Part shown: positions 1 through 7,017 of the stretch, in pieces | Layout: every line of letters starts with the position of its first letter | How positions within the stretch are numbered: the first letter of the stretch is position 1 | From: Aquifex aeolicus | GTDB lineage: Bacteria > Aquificota > Aquificia > Aquificales > Aquificaceae | DNA: 11,758 nucleotides | Assembly (NCBI GenBank): GCA_011375045.1 | Contig: DRNB01000323.1 | Coordinates: 1 to 11,758 of the forward strand | Reading direction: 5' to 3' | The notes under the pieces: model-generated | The model's database searches: none | Told to the model about the DNA's origin: nothing | Seen by the model: the letters and a program-made list of their open reading frames with translations, nothing else | Position numbers and translations under genes: made by a program

Positions 1-399
1 GCGTGCCTCGTCGAGGGTCTTGGCGGTAGTTACACCCTCCAGCTCCACGCCGGGGATAGGCGGGACAAAGGCGTAGGCTCCCGCCGCCAGCAGACACCTG
101 TCGTAACCTATCTCCTCGCCCTCTGCGGTTACCACAACCTTTCTTCTGTTGTCTATGCGCACCACCTCCCTGCCGGGTCTGAAGTCGACCCTGTGTTTTT
201 CGTAAAACCTCCAGCCTCCCTTGTAGAAGAGGGCTTCCGGAGATATATCGTTCCTTATAACGTTTTCGAGACAGTTGGGAGCGTAGGTAGGGTGCTCTTC
301 GGCACTCAGGACTATCAGCTCACTTTCCCGATCTACACTTCTGAAGGCTTCGATGGCACAGGCGGCGGCGGGTCCGTTTCCTACGACCACCACCCTCAT
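1..399 (-). CDS. FAD/NAD(P)-dependent oxidoreductase, N-terminal part (cut by left edge)
   Basis: I translated 133 residues from the ATG at 399; the reading frame runs off position 1, so only the N-terminus is present. It begins with a beta strand and dinucleotide-binding loop, VVVVGNGPAAACA (residues 3-15), as in FAD-binding pyridine-nucleotide-disulphide oxidoreductases. Around residues 42-50 it has YAPNCLENV, the equivalent of the 'Y(S/A)P..L' segment that follows the first Rossmann beta strands in NirB, rubredoxin-reductase and NADH-oxidase-like proteins. Near residues 108-121 is the usual YDRCLLAAGAYAFV strand (family pattern 'YDxLLLATGA'), followed by a P-x-I-P-G turn. Redox partner and substrate cannot be told from this part. 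The ATG overlaps the pepA stop codon as ATGA, so it is probably the downstream gene of a pepA operon and translationally coupled. Family confident, specific function unknown. Confidence 0.85.
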   Translation of the reverse strand, partial: MRVVVVGNGPAAACAIEAFRSVDRESELIVLSAEEHPTYAPNCLENVIRNDISPEALFYKGGWRFYEKHRVDFRPGREVVRIDNRRKVVVTAEGEEIGYDRCLLAAGAYAFVPPIPGVELEGVTTAKTLDEAR

Positions 400-1850
400 G
401 AGGAAGCTCTCCGCAGAATAAGCTCGGTGCAGGTTCTGACACCGAAACCTGTTCCCCCCTGAACATAGTATCCGTAGTCCTCCCTCGCCCACGCGGGACC
501 CGCTATGTCCAGATGAACCCACTCTATCCCCTCCCCTACAAACTCCTGGAGGAACATGGCGGCTGTTATAGCCCCCCCGTATCTTCCCCCTGTGTTGACC
601 ACGTCCGCAGGGCCCTTCTTTATCTTCTTCCTGAGCCTTTCATCATCGAGGGGAAGCTCCCATACCCTCTCCCCCGTTTCCGCCGCTACCTTCTTAACCT
701 CAGCGGCAAAGCGTTCTGAGTTGGCAAAGAGACCTGCGGTGAACTCCCCGAGGGCAACCATACAGGCTCCCGTCAGGGTTGCTATGTCTATGATCCTTCC
801 GGGCTTGAGCTCGGAGGCGTAGGAGAGTGCGTCGGCGAGAGTTACCCTGCCCTCCGCATCGGTGTTGTCTATCTCTATGAACTTTCCGTTCTTGGCTCTT
901 ATTATGTCGTCGGGCCTGTAGGCGGATCCCGAGGGCATGTTCTCAGCCGCTCCAATTATCCCATGAACCTCCACCTGTGGTTTGAGCTGGGCTACCGCCT
1001 TCATTATCCCCAGAACGGCGCAGGCGCCGGACTTGTCCATCTTCATGGTTCTCATGTAATCGCCCGGCTTTATATTCAACCCTCCGCTGTCGAAGGTGAG
1101 ACCCTTCCCCACCACCGCCAGCTTCTCCCTGACCTCACCCTTAGGTCTGTAGGTGAGGTGTATGAAGCGGGGGGGCGTTGCGGATCCTTTACCCACGCTC
1201 CAGAGGGCGAACATACCCATCTCCTGAATTTCCCTCTCATCGTAAACCCTGCACTCCAGACCCAGCTCCTCGGCGAGCCTCTGCGCCTCCTGGGCGAGGG
1301 TTACTGGATTTATAACGTTTCCGGGTTCGTTCACAAGGTCCCGGGCGTAGTTCTGCGCCTGAGCCAGTATCTTCCCCTTTGCCACCGCCTCCTCGTCCCC
1401 TCCGTGCAGAATCATCCTTTCCGGAGAGAACTCCTCCTTCTTGCTCTTGTATCTGTCGAAGGTGTAGCTTCCCAGAAGGATTCCCTCCGTTATAGCCTGA
1501 GATACGGCGGGTCCGGTTCTGGGGGCGATGAAGAGAGCCTCCTCCACCCTGTCCTTCCTAAGCCTCCGGATAGCCAGAGCGGCTCCCCTCCTGAAGGAGT
1601 CCGTGGTAACCTTCTCCTTCTTCCCGAGTCCCACAAGGTAGAGAACCTCTATCTTCCTTCCGGCGAGGAAAAGGCGCTCCAGCTCCCCTTCCTTACCCCT
1701 GAAGGCACCGGAGCCTAACAGCCTCTTTACCTTCTGTGCTACCCCCCTGCCGAGTCTGGAAACAGGTCTCGGATCCTCTTCGTAGATGAGGATCACCGCG
1801 GAACGCACCTTCAGCTCCTTCGGATCCCCTCTGTAAACCTCTATCTTCAT
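396..1850 (-). CDS. pepA: Leucyl aminopeptidase, M17 family
   Basis: Cytosolic metallo-exopeptidase that removes N-terminal residues, Leu preferred, from peptides in protein turnover; in E. coli PepA also binds DNA. The 484-aa length fits the family. The C-terminal catalytic domain (about 165-484) carries the M17 signature NTDAEGRVTLADAL (329-342). By alignment with bovine LAP, the two-metal ligands are Lys249, Asp254, Asp272, Asp331 and Glu333, with Lys261 and Arg335 as catalytic residues; all are visible. The N-terminal third is the less conserved macro-like domain. The ATG at 1850 is preceded by an AGGAGG sequence seven bases upstream, supporting this start. It is divergent from the KaiC-like gene across 58 bp and overlaps the following oxidoreductase gene by ATGA. 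Nothing looks truncated. Confidence 0.97.
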   Translation of the reverse strand: MKIEVYRGDPKELKVRSAVILIYEEDPRPVSRLGRGVAQKVKRLLGSGAFRGKEGELERLFLAGRKIEVLYLVGLGKKEKVTTDSFRRGAALAIRRLRKDRVEEALFIAPRTGPAVSQAITEGILLGSYTFDRYKSKKEEFSPERMILHGGDEEAVAKGKILAQAQNYARDLVNEPGNVINPVTLAQEAQRLAEELGLECRVYDEREIQEMGMFALWSVGKGSATPPRFIHLTYRPKGEVREKLAVVGKGLTFDSGGLNIKPGDYMRTMKMDKSGACAVLGIMKAVAQLKPQVEVHGIIGAAENMPSGSAYRPDDIIRAKNGKFIEIDNTDAEGRVTLADALSYASELKPGRIIDIATLTGACMVALGEFTAGLFANSERFAAEVKKVAAETGERVWELPLDDERLRKKIKKGPADVVNTGGRYGGAITAAMFLQEFVGEGIEWVHLDIAGPAWAREDYGYYVQGGTGFGVRTCTELILRRASS

Positions 1851-1908
1851 CCTCCAACCTCCTGGAGCAGAGCGATGATGATATAGTTTACTTGAAGGAG
1901 GAGGTTAA
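1851..1908. promoter_or_regulatory. Divergent promoter region between pepA and the KaiC-like ATPase
   Basis: This 58-bp gap must hold promoters and ribosome binding sites for both directions. Strong purine-rich Shine-Dalgarno stretches lie next to both start codons: AGGAGG before pepA on the minus strand and GGAGGAGG before the KaiC-like gene on the plus strand. An AT-rich core at about 1876-1890 contains a -10-like TATAGT (plus strand, 1882-1887) and an overlapping TATCAT (minus strand, 1878-1883). I found no convincing -35 elements, so promoter placement is tentative. Overlapping -10 boxes would imply mutually exclusive polymerase binding. Confidence 0.4.
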
Positions 1909-2793
1909 ATGGAGAGGGATCCAAAGACGCACCACGAAGAGCACGAGAAGCCAAGGGTTATCGAGGAGGGTATATGGATAGCCGGAGAGGCTATCAAAAA
2001 GGCGCCGAAGCTAAGGGGCGTTCCCACGGGTGTGGAGGGTCTGGACGATCTGTTCTTTCACGCGGAGATAGTCGAGGGAAAGGTGGTCAAGAAGCCTCTG
2101 GGGGGGATACCTGAGTACGCCGTCGTCAACCTCACGGGGGTCTCGGATACGGGAAAGTCCCTTATGGTGGAGCAGTTCACCATCAAGCAGGCACAGAAGG
2201 GGGGAACGGTCGCCTTCATCACCGTTGAGAGTCCGGCTCCCTTTGTTACCATGAGCCTGAGGGAGAGAGCCACCGCCATGGGTGTGGACTTCTCGGAGAT
2301 AGAGAACAGGATAGTCCTTATAGACGCCGCAAGCCACACAAGCTTGAGGGACAACATACCCAACCTCCTCGCAACCCTCGCCTTCGCCATAAAGAACTAC
2401 AAGGTCCGCTACACGATCATAGATTCAGTAACGGGTCTCTACGAGGCAAAGGAGATGCTCGCCCGGAGCGTCGTCAGACAGCTCTTCAACTTCATGAAGA
2501 AGTGGTATCAGACCGCCATCTTCGTCTCCCAGAAGAGAAGCGGACACGAGGAGCTCTCCGCTGAGGCTGCCGGAGGATACGCGGTCAGCCACATAGTCGA
2601 CTGCACCATGGTCCTCGCCAAGGAGCTTATCATGACGAGGAGTCAGTCGAACCTCTACGGCAAACCCATCGGGGACATCGTTCGCCTCTTCAGGATAGAC
2701 GGATGCAGACTTTGCGGACACGACACACGCACCCACTACCTCGAGATCACCGAAACGGGTCTTGTGAGAATTGGAAAGCCGCTCGGAGGTTGA
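1909..2793 (+). CDS. KaiC/RecA-like ATPase with C-terminal CxxC motif
   Basis: A 294-aa single-domain P-loop ATPase of the KaiC/RadA/RecA superfamily. The RecA fold spans about 38-245. Seen: the entry motif GVPTGVEGLDDLF (37-49), Walker A GVSDTGKS (77-84), an acidic residue after the second strand (Glu107 in TVESP, KaiC-type catalytic Glu position) and Walker B with Asp172 in YTIIDSVTG. SQKRSGHEELSAEAAGGYAV (207-226) matches the KaiC motif-3/loop-2 region. The tail has CRLCGHDTRTH (266-276), a single CxxC with two histidines that could bind one metal ion or pair with another subunit. As best I recall, it resembles a KaiC-domain family of archaea and thermophilic bacteria; only one KaiC domain is present and no KaiA or KaiB is nearby, so a clock role is not implied. 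The start has a GGAGGAGG ribosome binding site. Cellular role unknown; the HTH gene 29 bp downstream is a plausible partner. Confidence 0.88.
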   Translation: MERDPKTHHEEHEKPRVIEEGIWIAGEAIKKAPKLRGVPTGVEGLDDLFFHAEIVEGKVVKKPLGGIPEYAVVNLTGVSDTGKSLMVEQFTIKQAQKGGTVAFITVESPAPFVTMSLRERATAMGVDFSEIENRIVLIDAASHTSLRDNIPNLLATLAFAIKNYKVRYTIIDSVTGLYEAKEMLARSVVRQLFNFMKKWYQTAIFVSQKRSGHEELSAEAAGGYAVSHIVDCTMVLAKELIMTRSQSNLYGKPIGDIVRLFRIDGCRLCGHDTRTHYLEITETGLVRIGKPLGG

Positions 2794-2822
2794 TAAAATA
2801 ATTACTATAAGGAGGTGCAGTG

Positions 2823-3038
2823 ATGGTGGGAGAGAGGATAAAGAGGGTGAGAGAGGAGAAGGGGCTTACGCTCGAAGAGTTCGCAAGGCGCGTGGGCATA
2901 CCTAAGGTAAGGCTCGAAGAGATAGAGTCGGGCAAGCTGGAACCCTGCGACGCCACGCTCGTTTACATATCCAAGCTGTTCGACGTTGACTTCCGGTGGC
3001 TCAAGGAGGGCAGGAAGGAGGTTGCGGAGGTAGCCTGA
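2823..3038 (+). CDS. Small Cro/C1-type (XRE family) HTH DNA-binding protein
   Basis: A 71-aa protein that is almost wholly one HTH_3 domain. It starts with GERIKRVREEKGLTLEEFA (about 3-21), the classic helix 1-helix 2 pattern. A recognition-helix segment VGIPKVRLEEIESGK (24-38) follows, then the family's final helices with LVYISKLFDVDFRWL. No effector, membrane or dimerisation domain is attached. I prefer the ATG at 2823, which lies seven bases after AAGGAGG; the in-frame GTG at 2820 would be too close. It probably shares a transcript with the KaiC-like gene, though AT-rich DNA in between (about 2794-2812) could hold its own promoter. Its stop codon abuts the stop of the convergent hisIE with no base between. 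Likely a transcription regulator; target unknown. Confidence 0.9.
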   Translation: MVGERIKRVREEKGLTLEEFARRVGIPKVRLEEIESGKLEPCDATLVYISKLFDVDFRWLKEGRKEVAEVA

Positions 3039-3656
3039 TCACCTCATCCTGCTCGCAAGCTCCTCGAAGACCTCGACCACATCGATGTCGCTGAGGGTGA
3101 GGGCAAGCGTGAGCATGTAGAGCATGTCCGCCGTTTCCGCGAGTATCTCCCTGCGGTCCTGATTCTTTATGGCTATAACACACTCCACCGCCTCCTCCCC
3201 GAGCTTCTGGATGACCCGGTCCATCCCCTCCTCCGCCAGACGGACCGTGTAGGAACCTTCGGGTTTCTCCCTTAACCTCTGGCGGATTACGTCCTGAAGG
3301 CGCTGGAGGGTTTCGAAGGGCAGGGGTTTTTCGATCTTCTCCCCCTCTATGCTTCTGAAGAAGCAACTCCTCTCCCCCATGTGGCAGGCTCTGTCGAGTT
3401 CCTGATCGATCACGTAGAGCAGAGCGTCCTCGTCGCAATCGACGCGCACCTCCCGGATCCTCTGGATTTCCCCTGAGGTTTCACCCTTCCGCCACAGTTT
3501 GTTCCTGCTCCGGGAGTAGTAGTGGGCGCATCCCTTCTCGAGGGTTTTCTCCACAGCCTCCCTGTTCGCCCACGCGAGCATACGCACCTCACCCGTTCTG
3601 TAATCCTGAGCCACCACGGGTATCAAGCCCTTCTCATCGAATTTCAGCTTTACCAT
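3039..3656 (-). CDS. hisIE: Bifunctional phosphoribosyl-AMP cyclohydrolase / phosphoribosyl-ATP pyrophosphatase
   Basis: Performs the second and third steps of histidine synthesis: the HisE domain hydrolyses PR-ATP to PR-AMP, and the HisI domain opens the adenine ring to give ProFAR. The HisI domain (about 1-110) contains LAWANREA, YYSRSRNKLWRKGETSG and VDCDEDALLY. The three aspartates in the latter are Mg ligands; its Cys and the two Cys of ACHMGERSC are the zinc ligands. The HisE domain (about 115-205) has the four-helix nucleotide-pyrophosphohydrolase pattern with LGEEAVE and ETADMLYML. About 205 aa is the normal length of the fusion. The ATG at 3656 overlaps the hemE stop as TGATG, implying coupling; a GTG one codon earlier (3659) is a possible alternative start. 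The pairing with hemE has no obvious pathway logic, and no other his genes are present. Confidence 0.96.
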   Translation of the reverse strand: MVKLKFDEKGLIPVVAQDYRTGEVRMLAWANREAVEKTLEKGCAHYYSRSRNKLWRKGETSGEIQRIREVRVDCDEDALLYVIDQELDRACHMGERSCFFRSIEGEKIEKPLPFETLQRLQDVIRQRLREKPEGSYTVRLAEEGMDRVIQKLGEEAVECVIAIKNQDRREILAETADMLYMLTLALTLSDIDVVEVFEELASRMR

Positions 3657-4675
3657 CACTCCGCTATTTTATACCCCTTCACAGTCTCCACCAGGAGCCT
3701 GACCTTCCGGAACTCCATATCGGGGGCGAGTCCGTGCCCGAGGTTAAAGATGTAACCGCTTCTGCGGGGGATAGACCTGAGAAGCTGGAGGGTTTTGAAC
3801 CTGATCACCTCATCCTCCGCATACAGAACAGAAGGCTCCAGATTGCCCTGAAACACCCTGTCCGTTCTGACCATCTCCACCGCGAGGTCGACGCTCCAGT
3901 CCACCGAGAGGACGTCCGCCCTGGTCTGAAGGACGGGTTCCAGAAAGGCTGCGGATCCCCTGAAAAAGTAGATGAGGGGGACGTCGTTCCTCTGTCTGAA
4001 CCTCTCCACAAGCTCCGTAACGTAGGGAAGAACCATCTCCTCGTAGTCGGTTCTGCTCAGGTAGCCTGTCCAGCTGTCGAAAACCTGAACCAGATCGGCT
4101 CCCGCATCGACCTGAGCGCTCAGGTAGGTGTACACCGTATCCGTCAGCAGCTCCATAAGCCTCCTGAAGTCATACTCCCTCTCCCACATGAAGAGCTTTG
4201 TTTTTCTGAAGTCGGAGCTCGAACCCCCCTCTATCAGGTAGCTCAGGAGGGTGAAGGGGGCTCCTGCAAACCCTATAACCGGAACCTCGTCCTGAGCCTT
4301 CTTGACCTTCCTGATGATCTCGTAAACGTAAGCGTTAGCTTGGGGATCGTAGGTTCTGAGATCCGAGGGTTTACCGCTCCAGCTGAGCCTTGGACCCTCG
4401 TTCTGAAGGAATTCGACCCGCACGCCGAGGGCTTCGAGGGGCACCAGGATGTCCGAGAATATGATCACCGCATCGACCCCTAACAGCCTGAGGGGCAGGA
4501 GGGAAGCCTTCACCGCAAGGTCAACGTTCCTGCAGAAGCTTAGAAAGTCGGACTCTCTTTCTCTCAGATCCCTGTATTCCTTCATGTAGCGTCCCGCCTG
4601 ACGCATGAGCCAGACGGGAAACCTGTCAACGGGCTCCCCCCGGATGGCTCTGAGCACAAGATCGTTTCTGGGCAT
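3656..4675 (-). CDS. hemE: Uroporphyrinogen decarboxylase
   Basis: Cytosolic enzyme of tetrapyrrole synthesis; removes four carboxyl groups from uroporphyrinogen III to give coproporphyrinogen III, without a cofactor. The 339-aa protein has both family signatures: PVWLMRQAGRYMKEYR (20-35) with the substrate-binding arginines, and GFAGAPFTLLSYLIEG (135-150) with the conserved Tyr146. The catalytic Asp75 lies in IIFSDILVP and the conserved His314 in FNLGHG. The ATG at 4675 gives the expected N-terminus. It has no clear Shine-Dalgarno, and a TATAAT box lies only eight bases upstream, so its mRNA may be leaderless. It is first in a two-gene unit with hisIE (TGATG overlap) and divergent from yjbQ. 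Confidence 0.97.
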   Translation of the reverse strand: MPRNDLVLRAIRGEPVDRFPVWLMRQAGRYMKEYRDLRERESDFLSFCRNVDLAVKASLLPLRLLGVDAVIIFSDILVPLEALGVRVEFLQNEGPRLSWSGKPSDLRTYDPQANAYVYEIIRKVKKAQDEVPVIGFAGAPFTLLSYLIEGGSSSDFRKTKLFMWEREYDFRRLMELLTDTVYTYLSAQVDAGADLVQVFDSWTGYLSRTDYEEMVLPYVTELVERFRQRNDVPLIYFFRGSAAFLEPVLQTRADVLSVDWSVDLAVEMVRTDRVFQGNLEPSVLYAEDEVIRFKTLQLLRSIPRRSGYIFNLGHGLAPDMEFRKVRLLVETVKGYKIAE

Positions 4676-4683
4676 GACTAATG

Positions 4684-4689
4684 ATTATA
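4684..4689 (-). promoter_or_regulatory. Candidate -10 box of hemE (leaderless)
   Basis: Read on the minus strand this is a perfect TATAAT. Its downstream edge is eight bases from the hemE ATG, so normal initiation spacing would put the first transcribed base at or next to the start codon. No good -35 hexamer was found 16-18 bp upstream, which lowers confidence. Confidence 0.4.
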
Positions 4690-4721
4690 AAACGTTGTAG
4701 GATACCAGCTCTTCTCAGGGT

Positions 4722-4727
4722 TAAAAT
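4722..4727 (+). promoter_or_regulatory. Candidate -10 box of yjbQ-rseP
   Basis: TAAAAT ends seven bases before the preferred yjbQ ATG at 4735, again predicting a start of transcription at or very near the start codon. No purine-rich ribosome binding site lies at normal distance; the only candidate, AGGG at about 4717-4720, is some 14 bases away. No clear -35 element was seen. Confidence 0.3.
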
Positions 4728-4734
4728 ACTCTCC

Positions 4735-5139
4735 ATGACCGAGATCGTCCGCATCAGAACCACCAAGCACACCAGCATAGTGAACATCACCCCCCAGATC
4801 AGGGACGTGGTGAAGCGATCGGGTGTTACGGAGGGTCTGTGTCTGATTTACGTGCCCCACACGACCGCCTGCGTCTTCATCAACGAAGGGGCAGATCCGG
4901 ATGTGATCAGGGACATAGTTTACGCCTTGGAGAAGCTGATACCATGGAACGACCCCGGCTACGAGCACGGTGAAGGCAACTCAGCCGCTCACATAAGGAG
5001 CTCCATCGTGGGTAACTCGCGAATTGTGCCTGTGGTTGGTGGTTCCCTCGCCTTAGGGACCTGGGAGTCGATCTTTCTGGCTGAGTTCGACGGTCCCCGG
5101 GAGAGGAAGGTTATCGTTAAGATCCTCAGGGAGGAGTAA
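4735..5139 (+). CDS. yjbQ: YjbQ family protein (UPF0047)
   Basis: A 134-aa cytosolic protein of the widespread YjbQ/UPF0047 family. Conserved landmarks are in the usual order: IVNITPQI, VPHTTA with His42, NEGADPDV with Glu51 and Asp54, HGEGNSAAHI with His78 and His86, and LALGTWESIFLAEFDGPRER (105-124). The His residues form the presumed metal-binding site. E. coli YjbQ has been reported to have weak thiamine-phosphate-synthase activity, but the physiological function is not settled. I place the start at 4735: the family begins just before the RIRTTKH strand, and the 18 residues possible upstream (ATG 4681) look non-conserved and overlap the divergent promoter region. It is coupled to rseP by a TAATG overlap. 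Confidence 0.93.
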   Translation: MTEIVRIRTTKHTSIVNITPQIRDVVKRSGVTEGLCLIYVPHTTACVFINEGADPDVIRDIVYALEKLIPWNDPGYEHGEGNSAAHIRSSIVGNSRIVPVVGGSLALGTWESIFLAEFDGPRERKVIVKILREE

Positions 5140-6455
5140 TGGAGACCCTTCTCGCTTTTCTGGTTCTTGTAGGTTTTCTGATATGGTTTCACGAGCTCGG
5201 GCACTTTCTCTTCGCCAAACTCTTCGGCGTCAGGGTGGAGGTTTTCTCCGTCGGATTTGGACCACCCCTTGTATCGAAGAAGGTGGGGGATACGGTTTAT
5301 CAGATAGCGAGCATACCCCTTGGGGGATACGTGAAGCTTTACGGTGAAGAGGAAAGGGTCAGCGATCCAGCCGCCTTCTCCGCAAAACCCCCCTGGCAGA
5401 GGATCCTCATAGCGCTCGCGGGTCCCCTCTTCAATCTGATGCTGACCGTTCTGCTCCTGTCCGTTGTCTTCTGGATAGGGATAGAGATACCGAAGCATAT
5501 GAAGGAACCTGCGGTTATAGGCTATGTGGAAAAAGGAACCTGGGGCGACAGAGCCGGTCTGAGGGAGGGAGACCGCATAGTAAAGATAGGGGATGTGGAG
5601 GTGAGGGGATGGGAAGATCTCCGGAGAGCCATCATAGAAAACGCCCTCGCCAAAAGGGAGAAGGTAGCCCTCACGGTGGAGAGAGACGGCAGGATTCTGA
5701 CCCTTACCACACCGCTGCCGAAAATAGAGACGGGACAGGAGAACCTGGGCATACAGCCTTACCTTCCCCCCGTAATCGGCAGGGTCCTGGAGAGGCTGAA
5801 GGGAGTCGGTCCGGCTCCAGCCCATCAGATCGGTCTTAGGAGAGGAGACAGGATACTCAAAGTTAACGGTCAGGAGGTAAGGAACTGGTATGAGGTTGTA
5901 AAGCTCATAAGGGCGAGCGGGAACCGTCCCGTAAAGCTCCTTATAGAGAGGGAAGGCAAACTCATACAGAAGAGCGTCGTGCCTGCCATAGATCCCGCCA
6001 GCGGACGCCCGGTTCTCGGGATAGAACCATACATAGAAACCCTGAAGGAGGCTCACCCCTTTCCCGAAGCCGTGGCACTCGCCTTTCAGAGAACAGGGGA
6101 GCTAATCTACATGACCTTCAGAGTTCTGGAGGGTCTTGTAACGGGAGCCATATCTGTAAAAACCCTCGGAGGTCCCATAGCTATAGCCAAGTTCGCCGGA
6201 CAGGCAGCCGAGAGCGGTTTTGTTCCCTACCTCTCGTCTATGGCTTTTATTTCGTTACAGCTGGCTATATTCAATCTGCTCCCCCTCCCCGTTCTGGACG
6301 GTGGACTTATCCTCCTCTTCCTCATAGAATTGATCAGGCGCAGACCCCTTCCCGAAAAGTTCAAGGAATACTGGCAGAAGGTAGGCTTTGCCCTGATAAT
6401 CTCACTTATGGCTTTTGTTGTTATAAACGATATCCTGAGGTTCTTCAAAAAGTAA
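5139..6455 (+). CDS. rseP: RIP metalloprotease, site-2 protease family (RseP/RasP)
   Basis: Inner-membrane zinc protease that cleaves transmembrane anti-sigma factors and leftover signal peptides. The 438-aa protein has an N-terminal membrane helix with the zinc motif HELGH (18-22) and a second membrane helix at about 88-115. Two periplasmic PDZ domains follow, at about 125-195 (GTWGDRAGLREGDRIVKIGD) and 210-285 (APAHQIGLRRGDRILKVNGQ). A C-terminal membrane region holds the third zinc ligand in FNLLPLPVLDGG (378-389), and a last helix sits at about 415-433. Length and order match group I RIP proteases with two PDZ domains. The start overlaps the yjbQ stop (TAATG) and has AGGGAGGAG just upstream. 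No anti-sigma factor gene is in the window, so the substrate is unknown. In many bacteria rseP lies with dxr, cdsA or uppS; that context is absent here. Confidence 0.96.
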   Translation: METLLAFLVLVGFLIWFHELGHFLFAKLFGVRVEVFSVGFGPPLVSKKVGDTVYQIASIPLGGYVKLYGEEERVSDPAAFSAKPPWQRILIALAGPLFNLMLTVLLLSVVFWIGIEIPKHMKEPAVIGYVEKGTWGDRAGLREGDRIVKIGDVEVRGWEDLRRAIIENALAKREKVALTVERDGRILTLTTPLPKIETGQENLGIQPYLPPVIGRVLERLKGVGPAPAHQIGLRRGDRILKVNGQEVRNWYEVVKLIRASGNRPVKLLIEREGKLIQKSVVPAIDPASGRPVLGIEPYIETLKEAHPFPEAVALAFQRTGELIYMTFRVLEGLVTGAISVKTLGGPIAIAKFAGQAAESGFVPYLSSMAFISLQLAIFNLLPLPVLDGGLILLFLIELIRRRPLPEKFKEYWQKVGFALIISLMAFVVINDILRFFKK

Positions 6456-6471
6456 AGCCTTTAACCTGTTC

Positions 6472-6495
6472 TTAAGATGTCCTGTAAAATCTTAA
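6472..6495. repeat. Inverted repeat over the promoter region of the DsrE-like gene
   Basis: TTAAGAT (6472-6478) and ATCTTAA (6489-6495) are perfect 7-bp inverted arms separated by ten bases. A -10-like TAAAAT (6485-6490) overlaps the right arm, and the repeat ends 18 bases before the start codon. This could be a dimeric regulator's operator. It could also be chance in AT-rich DNA; as an RNA hairpin it would be weak and lacks a U-tract, so a terminator for rseP is unlikely. Confidence 0.3.
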
Positions 6496-6513
6496 ATCCG
6501 GAGGTTTGCCGTC

Positions 6514-7017
6514 ATGGACAGAAGGAACTTCTTTAAGGTGGGTGCGGTTGCAATTACAGCTCCCCTTGTGGGAGGTGTTGCCTCTGCCAGAAACGTCAAG
6601 CTCAGCTTCGAAGACTTCAAGAAGGAGGCAAAGGTCAACGTTGTGTACCATGCAGACTTTCCCCAGGAGAGCAGGTTCAGGACGATGCTCAGAAACATAA
6701 CGAACCACCTCTCCGTCTATGACTTCGACCCCTTCAAGATCAAGATAGTGGTTGTATCCCACGGTGCCGGTGCCAAGTTTCTGCTGAAGGAGCTGAAGGG
6801 AACAAAGTGGGAAAAGGAGAAGATAGACCAGAGAGCACTGCTTATAAAGATGGAAGAGCTTCTCCAGTACGGTGTGGATTTCTACCTGTGCGGCATAACG
6901 GTAAAGAGGGGCAAACTTGCCGGTAAGCTCTACGATTTTGTAAAAATAGTTCCCTCTGGCGTGGGAACGGTCGCCCACCTCCAGACGATGGGCTACGCTT
7001 ACATAAAGGTTCAGTGA
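6514..7017 (+). CDS. Tat-exported DsrE-like protein
   Basis: A 167-aa protein. The N-terminus MDRRNFFKVG carries the twin-arginine pattern R-R-x-F-x-K, followed by a hydrophobic stretch (9-21) and a cleavage-like VASA site near 22-25. The mature part (26-167) has the alpha/beta pattern of the DsrE/DsrF-like fold: VNVVYHADF (41-49), IKIVVVSHGAGAKFLL (76-91) and VDFYLCGITVKR (121-132). The single Cys126 is at the position where many DsrE-like proteins have a conserved cysteine, and the C-terminus is HLQTMGYAYIKV. Cytosolic relatives (DsrE, TusD) transfer persulfide sulfur, whereas a Tat-routed version would act in the periplasm. A role in sulfur compound handling is an inference; no sulfur genes are adjacent. 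The start has GGAGGT eight bases upstream. Its end overlaps the convergent small membrane protein gene by seven bases. Confidence 0.85.
   Translation: MDRRNFFKVGAVAITAPLVGGVASARNVKLSFEDFKKEAKVNVVYHADFPQESRFRTMLRNITNHLSVYDFDPFKIKIVVVSHGAGAKFLLKELKGTKWEKEKIDQRALLIKMEELLQYGVDFYLCGITVKRGKLAGKLYDFVKIVPSGVGTVAHLQTMGYAYIKVQ

Noticed and set aside
963..1718. Open frame on the plus strand opposite pepA
   Set aside because: It lies antisense to the pepA catalytic domain, with no ribosome binding site or family motif.
1909..2793. Circadian clock gene kaiC
   Set aside because: Only one KaiC domain is present and no kaiA or kaiB is near; single-domain KaiC-like ATPases are common in non-photosynthetic thermophiles.
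4681..4734. Longer yjbQ start at 4681
   Set aside because: The added 18 residues do not fit the family's N-terminus and lie in the divergent promoter region with hemE.
4989..6056. Long open frame on the minus strand opposite yjbQ and rseP
   Set aside because: It is antisense to two clear conserved genes, has no recognisable motif, and its composition follows from their codon pattern.
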